From Gammaproteobacteria bacterium (GTDB lineage: Bacteria; Pseudomonadota; Gammaproteobacteria; Pseudomonadales; Pseudohongiellaceae), in the NCBI GenBank assembly GCA_041395725.1, contig JAWKZW010000001.1, positions 558,001 to 622,000 on the forward strand: a stretch of DNA of 64,000 nt, written 5' to 3'. Below, in pieces: positions 36,015-43,884 of this stretch (position 1 is the first letter of the stretch; each line of letters starts with the position of its first letter). Under the pieces are notes generated by a model. That model had not been told where the DNA came from. It saw only the letters and a program-made list of their open reading frames with translations, and searched no databases. A program made the position numbers and the translations under genes.

Positions 36015-36067
36015 GACCAAGGTCGTAAGCCATTGTTATTAATAAGTTTACATTTTTACAGTTAAAT
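36015..36067 (+). repeat. Conserved 53-bp right arm of element A
   Basis: GACCAAGGTCGTAAGCCATT then GTTATTAA... ending at TTAAAT, directly before att core 2. The same 53 bases, with few changes, precede att cores 3 and 5. It contains CGTAAG and a matching TTAC segment and probably carries integrase arm-type sites. Confidence 0.8.
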
Positions 36068-36112
36068 CTTCGAACCAGTTGGTCGGGAGTTCGAATCTCT
36101 CCGGGCGTGCCA
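36068..36112 (+). other. tRNA-Arg att core, copy 2 (A/B junction)
   Basis: 45-bp core from CTTCGAACCAG to GCGTGCCA, identical to copy 1 over the core. It separates elements A and B. Confidence 0.9.
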
Positions 36113-36122
36113 AAATAAGCGA

Positions 36123-37417
36123 GGTCCTTACCGGACACATAGGTAACACTTCATACCGGAGACATGGGTAACACCTTTGGAGCGAATGGGTTCACGCCCA
36201 CTGGCTCCACCCTGTTCTCTTCTTCGTCGAAAAATCCTATATCGAAATCCATAAAGCTGACAAGCCAAATTCTGTCGGCCACTTCTCTGATGCCTACGTA
36301 TTGGCCGCCAAATACGACACTGAAATTAATCTTCCGTCGACCCACGCAGATTCGGCCACACTTCGTGACCAGGATCGTGCGGTCGTGAAAGGGGTACTCA
36401 GGGACATCTGGGCGGAAATATTCGCGGGCTGAAGCTGTATACACTTCGGCGGGGTATAAGCCATTTAGTGCCTGGTGGGGGCGGTCATGATTGTAACCCT
36501 CTCTGAATTCATCAAATCGACTCTGCTGCTGCAGAAAGTTGTAGCTGGCCGGTTTGGTTGCTTCTTTCTTGAGCGTCAGATGCATTCGCTCATGACGACC
36601 ATTCTGCTGTGGATTGCCAGGCTTAATCCTTTCGATATTGATTCCCAGGCGTAACCACCAGACCGATAGTCGACTCAAACCGAATAATGCCTGCGGTGAG
36701 GAGAAGGGCACACCATTGTCAGTTCTGATGGCGGCAGGAAGGCCGTACTCTTTGAAAACCTGCTCAAATACCGGGATAGCGCCGACTTCCTTAACGGATT
36801 CCAAACTCTCACAAGCTAATAGAAAACGCGATCGCTGATCAGTAATAGTCAGCGGGTAACAGTACTTCTTATTACCCAGCAAGAATTCTCCTTTGAAATC
36901 AGCGCACCATAGGGCATTGGGAGACTGCGCAGCGCCTAGCTGTGTTCCTTGTGCTTTATGGCGGCGTCTTTTGCGACGTTTAACCAGGCCATGACGATCA
37001 AGCACAGCGTGGACTGTACTCTTGGCTGGTGGTTTAACCATAGGGTAGAGCTTAATCAGCTTCTCACGAATCTTCGGTGCACCCCAGGTTGGATGCTCTT
37101 GCTTGATTCTGACGACGGCTTTTTCAACCTGAAAAGGCAGTTTATTGGCGTGCCGATAAGGTCTTCGAGATCGATCCTCTAGCCCTTGGATACCGGCATC
37201 CTTGTAGCGATTGAATATCTTGTATCCGGTCTTGCGAGAAATGCCGAAATCACGACACACAGCGGCCATCTTATCGCCGTCCAGCAGCCGGGCTACGAAC
37301 CTGAGTCTTTCATCCATACGATTACACTCTTGCCATGGCATCTGGGAGCCTCCCAAATGCTCAATTGTGTAACCTATGTCTCCGGTATAGTCTGTAACCT
37401 ATGTATCAGGAAGGACA
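36123..37417 (-). mobile_element. IS481-family insertion sequence in element B
   Basis: The ends are imperfect inverted repeats: left GGTCCTTACCGGACACATAG, right (complement) TGTCCTTCCTGATACATAGG, each followed by a second matching block (ACCGGAGACAT.GGT.ACAC). The flanks read AAGCGA and CGATTTAG, giving a 3-bp CGA duplication; the uninterrupted sequence AAGCGATTTAG is found in element D at 52060. Its position between att 2 and the integrase shows that it entered after element B. Confidence 0.85.
36151..37341 (-). CDS. IS481-family transposase
   Basis: 396 residues from ATG 37341 (MPWQECNRMDERLRFVARLL), the typical start of the family; a slightly earlier frame start exists. An N-terminal helix-turn-helix (DGDKMAAVCRDFGISRKTGY) is followed by an rve DDE domain. 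Catalytic Asp lies in NALWCADFKGEF, Asp in IRTDNGVPF and Glu in QQNGRHERMH. No frame defects are seen, so the IS may be active. Confidence 0.9.
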   Translation of the reverse strand: MPWQECNRMDERLRFVARLLDGDKMAAVCRDFGISRKTGYKIFNRYKDAGIQGLEDRSRRPYRHANKLPFQVEKAVVRIKQEHPTWGAPKIREKLIKLYPMVKPPAKSTVHAVLDRHGLVKRRKRRRHKAQGTQLGAAQSPNALWCADFKGEFLLGNKKYCYPLTITDQRSRFLLACESLESVKEVGAIPVFEQVFKEYGLPAAIRTDNGVPFSSPQALFGLSRLSVWWLRLGINIERIKPGNPQQNGRHERMHLTLKKEATKPASYNFLQQQSRFDEFREGYNHDRPHQALNGLYPAEVYTASAREYFRPDVPEYPFHDRTILVTKCGRICVGRRKINFSVVFGGQYVGIREVADRIWLVSFMDFDIGFFDEEENRVEPVGVNPFAPKVLPMSPV

Positions 37418-37435
37418 CGATTTAGAATCAAGCAG

Positions 37436-38491
37436 TTATCTCGAAAAGGGGTAGCTGCTTTTTTGTTTCGCTCGATCTTGTGTAGTGGAAAATGTAGTAA
37501 CAGGTTCCAGCTCACACAAGGTTTCGGCATACGGTGACAGATGTTCCGGTGCCAGGTGAGCATAACGCTGCACCATCCGAATATCTGACCAACCGCCTAG
37601 TTCTTGTAACACATGCATCGGGGTGCCGTTCTGAACATGCCAGCTTGCCCAGGTGTGCCGCAAATCATGCCAGCGGAAATTCTCTATACCAGACTGCTCT
37701 AACGCTCTGCGCCAGACTTTGGTATTGGCCCGCTTGATGGGTCTGCCATTAAAGGTAAACACATATTTCGGATGCTTACCCAATTCACCTCTGAGTAAAA
37801 CGACTGCTTCTCTGTTCAACGGTATCCCGATTGGACGTCCTGTCTTGGATTGATCGCCATGTATCCATGCTGCCCTACGATCAAGATCAACCTGTGACCA
37901 CTGCAACCGCGTGACGTTGGTTTCTCTCAATCCGGTTGCCAGGGAGAACCGCACCAGGCTTTGTGTATGAGGTGGCAGGTTCGACAGAAGCGTTCTGACC
38001 TCCTCTCGAGTTAACCACCTGATACGCCTGGCCGGGTCCTTCAGCATCCGGATATGGGGTGCACGATCAATCCATTCCCATTGCTTCACAGCGGTATTAA
38101 GAATCACTCTGACCAGTTCCAACAAGCGATTGACCGTTGCCGGTTTCACGCCAGTGTTGACCTTGGCTTCTGTGACCTGATCGATGACCTCCCGCGTGAT
38201 CTCATCCAGGAACAATTGCCCCAGGTAGGGATCAAGCCACTGGATATGACCTAAGTCATTCACCACCGACTTACGGGAGGTTTCTCGATACCATCTGACC
38301 GCTGCTTCTTTCCAGGTCCTTCTCGGCTTCTCACCCAGCTGGGCGTTCCGCCAGTACTGAAAACGGAGCCTATCTTCAAACTCCTGTGCCAGTGCCCTGT
38401 CTACTGTTTTAGTAGAGCGTTGTATTCGAGTTCCGTCAGGTGCGGTAAAGCTACACCACCAGAAACGCGAATTCGGTCGTTTGTACAACAT
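37436..38491 (-). CDS. int: Tyrosine integrase of element B
   Basis: 351 residues, near-identical to the integrases of A and D, with the same catalytic set (Arg189, His275, Arg278, Trp301, Tyr310). It lies 16 bp from the IS481 end. The IS moves the gene 1.3 kb away from att core 2 and could alter expression or arm geometry. Confidence 0.95.
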   Translation of the reverse strand: MLYKRPNSRFWWCSFTAPDGTRIQRSTKTVDRALAQEFEDRLRFQYWRNAQLGEKPRRTWKEAAVRWYRETSRKSVVNDLGHIQWLDPYLGQLFLDEITREVIDQVTEAKVNTGVKPATVNRLLELVRVILNTAVKQWEWIDRAPHIRMLKDPARRIRWLTREEVRTLLSNLPPHTQSLVRFSLATGLRETNVTRLQWSQVDLDRRAAWIHGDQSKTGRPIGIPLNREAVVLLRGELGKHPKYVFTFNGRPIKRANTKVWRRALEQSGIENFRWHDLRHTWASWHVQNGTPMHVLQELGGWSDIRMVQRYAHLAPEHLSPYAETLCELEPVTTFSTTQDRAKQKSSYPFSR

Positions 38492-38688
38492 AATGCATCT
38501 CCTACATTCTGCTGGACTTGCGACCTTGGTCGGGCAGTAGAGTAGTGGGATTGCAGGTAGAGCACAAGGTCAGCCTTGAGGAACACCCAGCGGCGTCCCA
38601 GCTTGGCGGCAGGAATCTCCCCGGATTTGGCTCTCTCACGGACTGTCTGCCAGTGGAGCTTGAGGGTTTCATGGTTAGTAGTCTCCAT
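38401..38688 (-). CDS. xis: Excisionase of element B with a 9-residue deletion
   Basis: 95 residues from ATG 38688. The sequence METTNHETLKLHWQTVRERA lacks nine residues (DLQGAADFL) present in A and D between ETL and KLHW. The missing residues are the first helix of the helix-turn-helix. The 27-bp loss is in frame, and the rest is unchanged. DNA binding is probably lost or altered, so element B may depend on another element's Xis. Confidence 0.85.
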   Translation of the reverse strand: METTNHETLKLHWQTVRERAKSGEIPAAKLGRRWVFLKADLVLYLQSHYSTARPRSQVQQNVGDALCCTNDRIRVSGGVALPHLTELEYNALLKQ

Positions 38689-40012
38689 CGCTGCGTTTCC
38701 TGTACTCACGGGACACGGCTTTGTCCGCCGGGTGGGGACCATCACCGAGGGGCTTATTTGGGCCTGCGTTGTAGAGTCGCCGTTTCTCCTCAACCTTGTT
38801 CCGGTAGTAGTCATCAAAACTGACGCCGGTGATCTGGGACGTGCCATCGTGATAGTCCTGTGCAGCCTTCAGGAACGCTTCAGAAGCTTCCCCGGCATGG
38901 GTGAAACCTTCACGGGCAGAGAACGAAGTCAGAGGACTGAGGCCGTTTACAAACAGGAATTTATCGGAGGGTGGGCGACCTCGTTCCACTGTATGCCGTT
39001 TCAGGTACATCTGGTTAGCATCACCCCAATCTGCACTCTGTAGCACTGCCCAGAAGGAAGAGACGGGCCAGCGGGATTGTGTCTTATCAGCAGGATTGGG
39101 CACAGTATGCTTAAGCCACTGATGCGTGCAGTACTGCCAAAGGCCAGCCAGGCAGTTTTTCAGCTCCTGGTAAGACACGATGTCAAGTGTCCTTAACGCC
39201 TCACGGCGAAACTGAAACTCCAACCGCCAGACGTCCTTATCGCCATCCCAGCCTGCCTGACGCCACAGTGCTTCCAGGTAAGGGCGTGGGCTGTTCTTGG
39301 ATCGCATCTCGATAGTTTTGTTGTAGAGTCTGGCCGAGAGGACTGCCCGAGGCGCAAAGGAAAACCCGGAAAACCGCCCAGAATCCTCGTGCCACGATTT
39401 CGTTCTGGCCTTGGTGACAAATTCAGCCCGGTTGATACTTTCCAAGGGGTAATCAGTGAGGAAGTCAACGCACAGATCGACCCTGGCGACATTCGGACCA
39501 GCAGTGACAGCCCCTAGTACGTCGATAACCTTCTGTAAGACCTCCTGGGCCGCGTCAGCCCCAGCGACAGTCAGCAACTCACTGGAAATCTTCACGTGAG
39601 CTAGAGGCGCTTGCTTGGCGTCCTGCTTAGCGGCTTCGATCCGGAATGTGCCATCCTCAAGGATATATGCAAACGGGTGCCTGCCGTTGCCTTTCACTTC
39701 AAACACATGGGGATCTACACGGAACTGGGCCAGGTTAACACTGGAAGCACTGGAAGACTGGGCCAGCTTCTTCAGCTCAGTCAGCCTAATAGAGGATTCG
39801 TCGGACAAGTTCCCCTGGTAGGACAGGTAAAGACTATCAATACCGGTACGGAGAATCTTGGTATCACAGGTATCAATGCAATTAGAGGGTACTGTGTTAC
39901 TAGACTGCGTACCCTGACAAGATTCAACACCAGAAGCGGGCCGGTGCTGCGGGGCAGCATCCCGCGCCGCCCTTGTGTTCGTGCTTTGTTGGGGAGAAGT
40001 ATCGGAAGACAT
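38675..40012 (-). CDS. rep: Replication initiator (Rep_trans/RstA-like) of element B
   Basis: 445 residues from ATG 40012 (ribosome site AGGTGG). Same family as the A and D proteins: ILRTGIDSLYLSYQG and NVARVDLCVDFLTDY with the R-D-C-D residues kept. It is more diverged from A and D in the N-terminal 45 residues and the middle. It overlaps the excisionase start by 14 bp. Confidence 0.75.
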   Translation of the reverse strand: MSSDTSPQQSTNTRAARDAAPQHRPASGVESCQGTQSSNTVPSNCIDTCDTKILRTGIDSLYLSYQGNLSDESSIRLTELKKLAQSSSASSVNLAQFRVDPHVFEVKGNGRHPFAYILEDGTFRIEAAKQDAKQAPLAHVKISSELLTVAGADAAQEVLQKVIDVLGAVTAGPNVARVDLCVDFLTDYPLESINRAEFVTKARTKSWHEDSGRFSGFSFAPRAVLSARLYNKTIEMRSKNSPRPYLEALWRQAGWDGDKDVWRLEFQFRREALRTLDIVSYQELKNCLAGLWQYCTHQWLKHTVPNPADKTQSRWPVSSFWAVLQSADWGDANQMYLKRHTVERGRPPSDKFLFVNGLSPLTSFSAREGFTHAGEASEAFLKAAQDYHDGTSQITGVSFDDYYRNKVEEKRRLYNAGPNKPLGDGPHPADKAVSREYRKRSDGDY

Positions 40013-40103
40013 ATAAACCACCTATGAAAAGTAAGGCGGTGCCAAACCGCCGCAATTAGACGGTTTCCGATACTATGGCTGAGTATAAGCGCTGCGAAGG
40101 ACG

Positions 40104-40982
40104 TCAAATCCGGATTTGGCGTCCGGTACGATCTCGATAGTACTTGCGGCGCTTTCGAAGGCTCTCGGTATCTTCAACGCCATACTCCCGACCATAGACG
40201 CCCAGTTCCTCGCAGAATGTCAGGAGTTCATCCAGGGGCATATCCAGCAAGCCTTCATCGTCAAGAATCGCGAATACAAACATCAACTGGGGGTAGCTGA
40301 TCTTTCGACCGAGCGAGGGACCTTCAAGCGCAAGAGCCAGCTTGTGTAAAAATTCCGGCTCACTCCCAAGCTGAGCCCGGATCAGGCGCTTTTGAAAATA
40401 AGGAATACCGAACAGGATGGTCTTGTCGATCTGGACGGCTTTACAGAACGCGTCATCGTCGCCGTTCTCGGCATCGGATACCAGGTCACATATATGCCGC
40501 CCAAAGGTAACTAGAGACATGAAGTAAACCGACTGTGTAACGATTGTGTAGAACAACAGGTATATTGTCTTTAGGTGCGAATTTCTTTCGTCCTCCGAGA
40601 GGGATTCCCAGTTCTCAATTGCCTCCTGAGAATCAAGAAGTTCCTCATCAGAGACATCGAAAAAATCCCCAGTAAGAACTTCTTCAACTACTGCTTCCTT
40701 CAGTTCATTAACATACTCAGAACTAAGACTTTGATCCGAAGCTTTCAGCTCATCCAGGTAAGTGGGATCAGTGATCGCCCTCACGCCAAGGGCTTTGAAT
40801 GCGTTTTTGTTTTTATAGAAGTGTGACCACGGGGGTAGGCCATCAGCGATCAACCAATCAGCGAAGCCTGAGGGAAAATTAAGGAAACCGCGCCCGTCTT
40901 TGACCTGTTTGAGAATTCCATTAAATTCAGGCAGCAGTTTCTTGAGTAGAGCTAACAGCCGACATTTTGATCCGTCATCCAT
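40104..40982 (-). CDS. Element B protein, unknown, acidic with a hydrophobic helix
   Basis: 292 residues, MDDGSKCRLLALLKKLLPEF.... The middle carries a hydrophobic stretch (TIYLLFYTIVTQSVYFMSL) and acidic flanks (FFDVSDEELLDSQEAIENWE). The C-terminus is basic (RKRRKYYRDRTGRQIRI). It takes the position held by the HTH protein in A and D. No family is recognised. A membrane association is possible. Confidence 0.6.
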   Translation of the reverse strand: MDDGSKCRLLALLKKLLPEFNGILKQVKDGRGFLNFPSGFADWLIADGLPPWSHFYKNKNAFKALGVRAITDPTYLDELKASDQSLSSEYVNELKEAVVEEVLTGDFFDVSDEELLDSQEAIENWESLSEDERNSHLKTIYLLFYTIVTQSVYFMSLVTFGRHICDLVSDAENGDDDAFCKAVQIDKTILFGIPYFQKRLIRAQLGSEPEFLHKLALALEGPSLGRKISYPQLMFVFAILDDEGLLDMPLDELLTFCEELGVYGREYGVEDTESLRKRRKYYRDRTGRQIRI

Positions 40983-41040
40983 GACGTTAAACTCCTAATT
41001 TTTCCTATGGGCTAAACCTTCAGCAATCGGCTAGAGCGGT

Positions 41041-41127
41041 CATTAACGCCCATGGTAAGGGGCGGCGGCGAAGCCGACACGCCGCGTAGGCCCGAAGGGC
41101 CGGATTGAACTTGACCCGCTTGTAATG
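41041..41127 (-). repeat. attC-like site 1 of the element B cassettes
   Basis: CATTAACGCCC at one end and GCTTGTAATG at the other form imperfect complementary ends around nested GC-rich hairpins (GGCGGCGAAGCC; GGCCCGAAGGGCC). This is the layout of an integron recombination site read on the minus strand (...GGGCGTTAATG). It lies directly after the 3' end of the lipoprotein gene, as expected for a cassette. Confidence 0.6.
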
Positions 41128-41138
41128 TGCGTAGCGAA

Positions 41139-41564
41139 TTAACGCTCACTAGACCGAGCCAATTCTATGAAATCAACTTCTTCTATAATTCGGCTTTGCT
41201 TCAAAAGGATATGTTTGCCCTCTTTGTCGCGGGCCATCACGTAACCGAACTCTTTGCAATTTTCAGTCATTACTCTAAGCTGCCTTTCTTCTTCGTTTGC
41301 AGAAAGGCAAATCTTGTTATCTGATGCGTACCAGCCATATCTGTGAATCCCGAAACTATCGCTTGCGATAATATCCTCACACCCACCTTCACTTGATACA
41401 GAATATTGACCATCGCGCCTGAGACTCAGATACCCTGTGTCTGAACAAGATCCATCCCTGCTGTTATATCTCCAGGTCCACTCACCTGCATATTGTCTCT
41501 CAATTTCAGATAGCGAACTGCATCCGTTTAAGAAAACAAGGGAAAGTAGGCAGACGTATCTCAT
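41139..41564 (-). CDS. Cassette-borne lipoprotein, unknown
   Basis: 141 residues with a lipoprotein signal (LLSLVFLNGCSS; lipid Cys about residue 15). The mature part looks like a small beta-barrel (lipocalin-like GEWTWRYNSRDGSCSDTGYL, DGQYSVSSEGG). It lies between two attC-like sites on the minus strand. No family is recognised. Confidence 0.6.
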   Translation of the reverse strand: MRYVCLLSLVFLNGCSSLSEIERQYAGEWTWRYNSRDGSCSDTGYLSLRRDGQYSVSSEGGCEDIIASDSFGIHRYGWYASDNKICLSANEEERQLRVMTENCKEFGYVMARDKEGKHILLKQSRIIEEVDFIELARSSER

Positions 41565-41568
41565 AGCA

Positions 41569-41599
41569 CATAACGTCCCGCTTTGAATTCATGGTTATG
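41569..41599 (-). repeat. Short attC-like inverted repeat 2
   Basis: CATAACG...GTTATG ends enclose GTCCCGCTTTGAATTCATG. It is much shorter than a normal attC (55 bp or more) but has the same end sequences as sites 3 and 4 and lies exactly between two genes. Confidence 0.4.
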
Positions 41600-42011
41600 T
41601 TCCATTATTCGGAAAAACCTCTATATCAAGAGACACACCAAGATCCGACAAATCTCGAAGCATGCTGACGGGCAAAGAATCCCCGGTATTCAGCTTTCCA
41701 TTCAGTTGGAGATAAATATTGATGTCTCCGCCTCGACTGACAAATTTTCGAATAACTTCTCTATTAGCAAGTAAAGGATCAATCAGTTTATCAATCGAGC
41801 GCGTTAGCCCTCGATCATCTATTTGTACTTGCGTTGACCAGTAACTATCCTGGCGTGTTCTAACTTCTAATTCTGGCCCACGGTTAATTGCATCTCCCTT
41901 TTGCCAATGCGTAGCAATTGGTAGCCCGATTTTCTCGCCAATTTGAAACACATCTTCGTCGCTGTGTCGTAGCCTAAGAATCACTATTCCGCGATTTTCA
42001 GTAGTTGCCAA
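41595..42011 (-). CDS. DUF4279-like protein in a cassette
   Basis: 138 residues. IVILRLRHSDEDVFQIGEKI, PIATHWQKGDAINRGPELEV, then a C-terminal VSLDIEVFPNN match the DUF4279 pattern (a small alpha/beta protein of unknown function). The stop overlaps attC-like site 2; site 3 lies about 45 bp upstream. Proteins of this kind are common cassette cargo. Confidence 0.6.
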   Translation of the reverse strand: MATTENRGIVILRLRHSDEDVFQIGEKIGLPIATHWQKGDAINRGPELEVRTRQDSYWSTQVQIDDRGLTRSIDKLIDPLLANREVIRKFVSRGGDINIYLQLNGKLNTGDSLPVSMLRDLSDLGVSLDIEVFPNNGT

Positions 42012-42057
42012 GATAAATTCCTAGTTAAAGCTCCAAGGGCTTGAACCGGTGGAGGAA

Positions 42058-42133
42058 CATAACGCCCTAGATAACCGGCGCGGCCGCAGGCCGTGTCCGG
42101 CGCCGAAGGCGCGCAGTTAATCGCATTGTTAGG
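42058..42133 (-). repeat. attC-like site 3 (best example)
   Basis: On the minus strand: CCTAACAATGCG, an imperfect long hairpin (GCGCCTTCGGCGC; CGGCCTGCGGCCG), then GGGCGTTATG. Terminal CCTAAC and GTTATG boxes with an offset GC-rich stem fit an integron attC of about 76 bp. The stop codon of the adjacent gene lies within its first box. Confidence 0.75.
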
Positions 42134-42545
42134 TCTCCGGCCAGCCAGCCGGCCATTGCTCTTGATGTGTACGCGCAGACTCATACTTTGCTTCATCGGT
42201 ACGTATGAGACTTCTACACTCGGCTTCGAGGCTGAAGAAATCACCTCTTTTAATTGGCTTCCGATCTTTACCTATGTAGATACTACCTTCTGGATCGTGG
42301 TATCTCGATGTGCGCGTTAGATTTATCGATACTATCAGTGTGGCCTCTTCAAGCGATGGCAGATCAATGCCGTGTTGATCAAGATCTTCAGAGAGCCAAG
42401 CATTTAGCTCGTGAGCGATCGAAATCGAGTCAATGGTAGCCCCATTGAAACGACACTCAATGTTCTTTACATCAATTTCCAATATTCCAGTACCTAGCGC
42501 CTCAAGCTCTTGGAAAGAGTTCATGAGGCGCCATCCGCAAAACAT
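42129..42545 (-). CDS. Cassette-borne protein, unknown
   Basis: 138 residues from ATG 42545, 4 bp from attC-like site 4, which suits a cassette start; the frame is open further upstream through that site. MFCGWRLMNSFQELEALGTG begins a mixed alpha/beta protein with ATLIVSINLTRTSRYHDPEG. No family is recognised. Confidence 0.55.
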   Translation of the reverse strand: MFCGWRLMNSFQELEALGTGILEIDVKNIECRFNGATIDSISIAHELNAWLSEDLDQHGIDLPSLEEATLIVSINLTRTSRYHDPEGSIYIGKDRKPIKRGDFFSLEAECRSLIRTDEAKYESARTHQEQWPAGWPET

Positions 42546-42548
42546 TGC

Positions 42549-42595
42549 GCATAACGTCTCTGCTGCATGATTGAGCCGCTTACGGCGCATTGTAG
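42549..42595 (-). repeat. attC-like site 4
   Basis: GCATAACGTCTCTG at one end and GCGCATTGTAG at the other, with AGCCGCTTACGGC-type pairing between. Minus-strand reading: CCTACAATGCGCC...GAGACGTTATGC, closely like site 3. Confidence 0.55.
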
Positions 42596-42599
42596 GAGA

Positions 42600-42942
42600 C
42601 CTAACAGTAGTGTTAACGAGGGGGTCTCCATTCCCACTGGGTATGGAGGGGGTCCCCATATGCAACTTACAGCGGTCAGTATCCCACTGAAATAAAGAGA
42701 ATTCTACTTTGCTGATATAGAAAATCGTGCCTAGGAGCCGAGTACCGCTAGCTTCCGCTTGGTGTCGACAGCGGAAGTTTCCACCTGATAGGGGGATCTA
42801 CACGATAAAAACTTCTTTGAGGTCAGCAGCGATCCAAAAGCAGTCATTCAGAGTGCAATTCAGTGTCGGCTGTTCAGGGTATGTAGCAGAAAATGCACTA
42901 AACCAGGCTAAATTTAAAGAAAATAGGCTAGTTTCAAGCGAT
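42600..42942. other. Non-coding right part of element B
   Basis: No supported gene. It contains GGGGTCTCCAT...ATGGAGGGGGTCCCC (near 42623-42656) and an 8-bp hairpin CTTCCGCT...AGCGGAAG (near 42752-42777), which could be replication or transcription signals. Confidence 0.4.
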
Positions 42943-42995
42943 GACCAAGGCCGTAAGCCATTGTTATTAAAAAAGTTACAAATTTACGGGTAAAT
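42943..42995 (+). repeat. Conserved 53-bp right arm of element B
   Basis: GACCAAGGCCGTAAGCCATT... to GGGTAAAT, ending directly at att core 3. It is the same length as, and highly similar to, the arms at 36015 and 56516. Confidence 0.85.
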
Positions 42996-43040
42996 CTTCG
43001 AACCAGTTGGTCGGGAGTTCGAATCTCTCCGGGCGTGCCA
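42996..43040 (+). other. tRNA-Arg att core, copy 3 (B/C junction)
   Basis: Exact 45-bp core, CTTCGAACCAG to GCGTGCCA. Sequence to the right differs from the A/B/D left end and begins element C. Confidence 0.9.
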
Positions 43041-43073
43041 TTTCTCGCGGCTTCCAGCCTGATCGAAAATTTC

Positions 43074-43102
43074 GATTGTCCCAATGATTGGCAATTGTCC
43101 CA
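43074..43102 (+). promoter_or_regulatory. Left arm-type repeats of element C
   Basis: GATTGTCCCA at 43074 and AATTGTCCCA at 43093 are 19 bp apart. The same pair with the same spacing occurs after att core 5 (56640, 56659). Inverted copies (TGGGACAATT, TGGGACAGTA) lie near the right ends at 50788 and 51947. They are likely integrase arm sites. Confidence 0.6.
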
Positions 43103-43145
43103 AAGAATTGCTGGATTCCTCTAGTTGTGCCACTGACAAGTATCG

Positions 43146-43262
43146 AAAATCCTTGACGAAGGGGCCCTGATCCGCACGGTGATTCCAGGCCCGACCTACC
43201 GGGCTGCGCCCGGCTGGTCGGTAAGCCGGGACCATGCGGATCTCCCCTTCGTCAAGGATTTT
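43146..43262. other. 117-bp nested inverted repeat in element C
   Basis: Outer arms are an exact 19-bp pair: AAAATCCTTGACGAAGGGG (43146-43164) and its complement at 43244-43262. Inside lie GATCCGCACGGT/ACCATGCGGATC and an apical CCGACC..CCGGGC..GCCCGG..GGTCGG. As single-stranded DNA this would fold almost completely. It may be a replication origin for the HUH Rep of element C. Confidence 0.85.
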
Positions 43263-43405
43263 AGCTACTTGCACTTGTGTGGAATCATAGACTTTAACTG
43301 ACAAGGAATCTTTGCTCTGATATAAAACGAGCGAAGGCGGTAGCATTTTTACTTTGACCAGCTCCTGGGCGCTATCCGAATTGATCTATACCGTGTCGAC
43401 AATTG

Positions 43406-43750
43406 ATGAATCAGATGAAAATTATCCCTACTGTTGTACCTGCTGTCATTTTTTTAATCGGCGTAAGTACGGGCTATTTCTTCAACCTACATACGAGCAG
43501 ACTACACTCATTAAGGGACTTCGCTGAAAACACATTAGAGCGTCGCGAGGAGGATATAATGGCATTGGCGGCTCTCCTGATTGCGGCCGAATCCCTTGAC
43601 TACCAAACATTTATCAATTCTGCCGACGAGCAAAATGCGAACTACTGGACTGAAGAATATAATGACTTTAATTACGTGTATTTTGGAGGTTTAATCATCA
43701 AGTTCTCGCCCGAAGGCGCATTAACAGAAATCATGATCAATTCTCTGTAG
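43406..43750 (+). CDS. Small membrane-anchored protein, element C
   Basis: 114 residues from ATG 43406 (MNQMKIIPTVVPAVIFLIGV): one N-terminal membrane segment, then a polar domain (LRDFAENTLERREEDIMALA, YNDFNYVYFGGLIIKFSPEG). It is the only plus-strand gene near the left arm. No family is recognised. Confidence 0.5.
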   Translation: MNQMKIIPTVVPAVIFLIGVSTGYFFNLHTSRLHSLRDFAENTLERREEDIMALAALLIAAESLDYQTFINSADEQNANYWTEEYNDFNYVYFGGLIIKFSPEGALTEIMINSL

Positions 43751-43884
43751 AGGAATGAGCTGTGGTTGACCCCGTCTGGTCGATCTCAGCCAATCATTTA
43801 GCCAGCAACAATTGCTAAAAAATGTCTGCTTTTAGGTGCATTTTGGTGTACGCAATTCTGATCGAATTAAGCTCATTGAATGGA

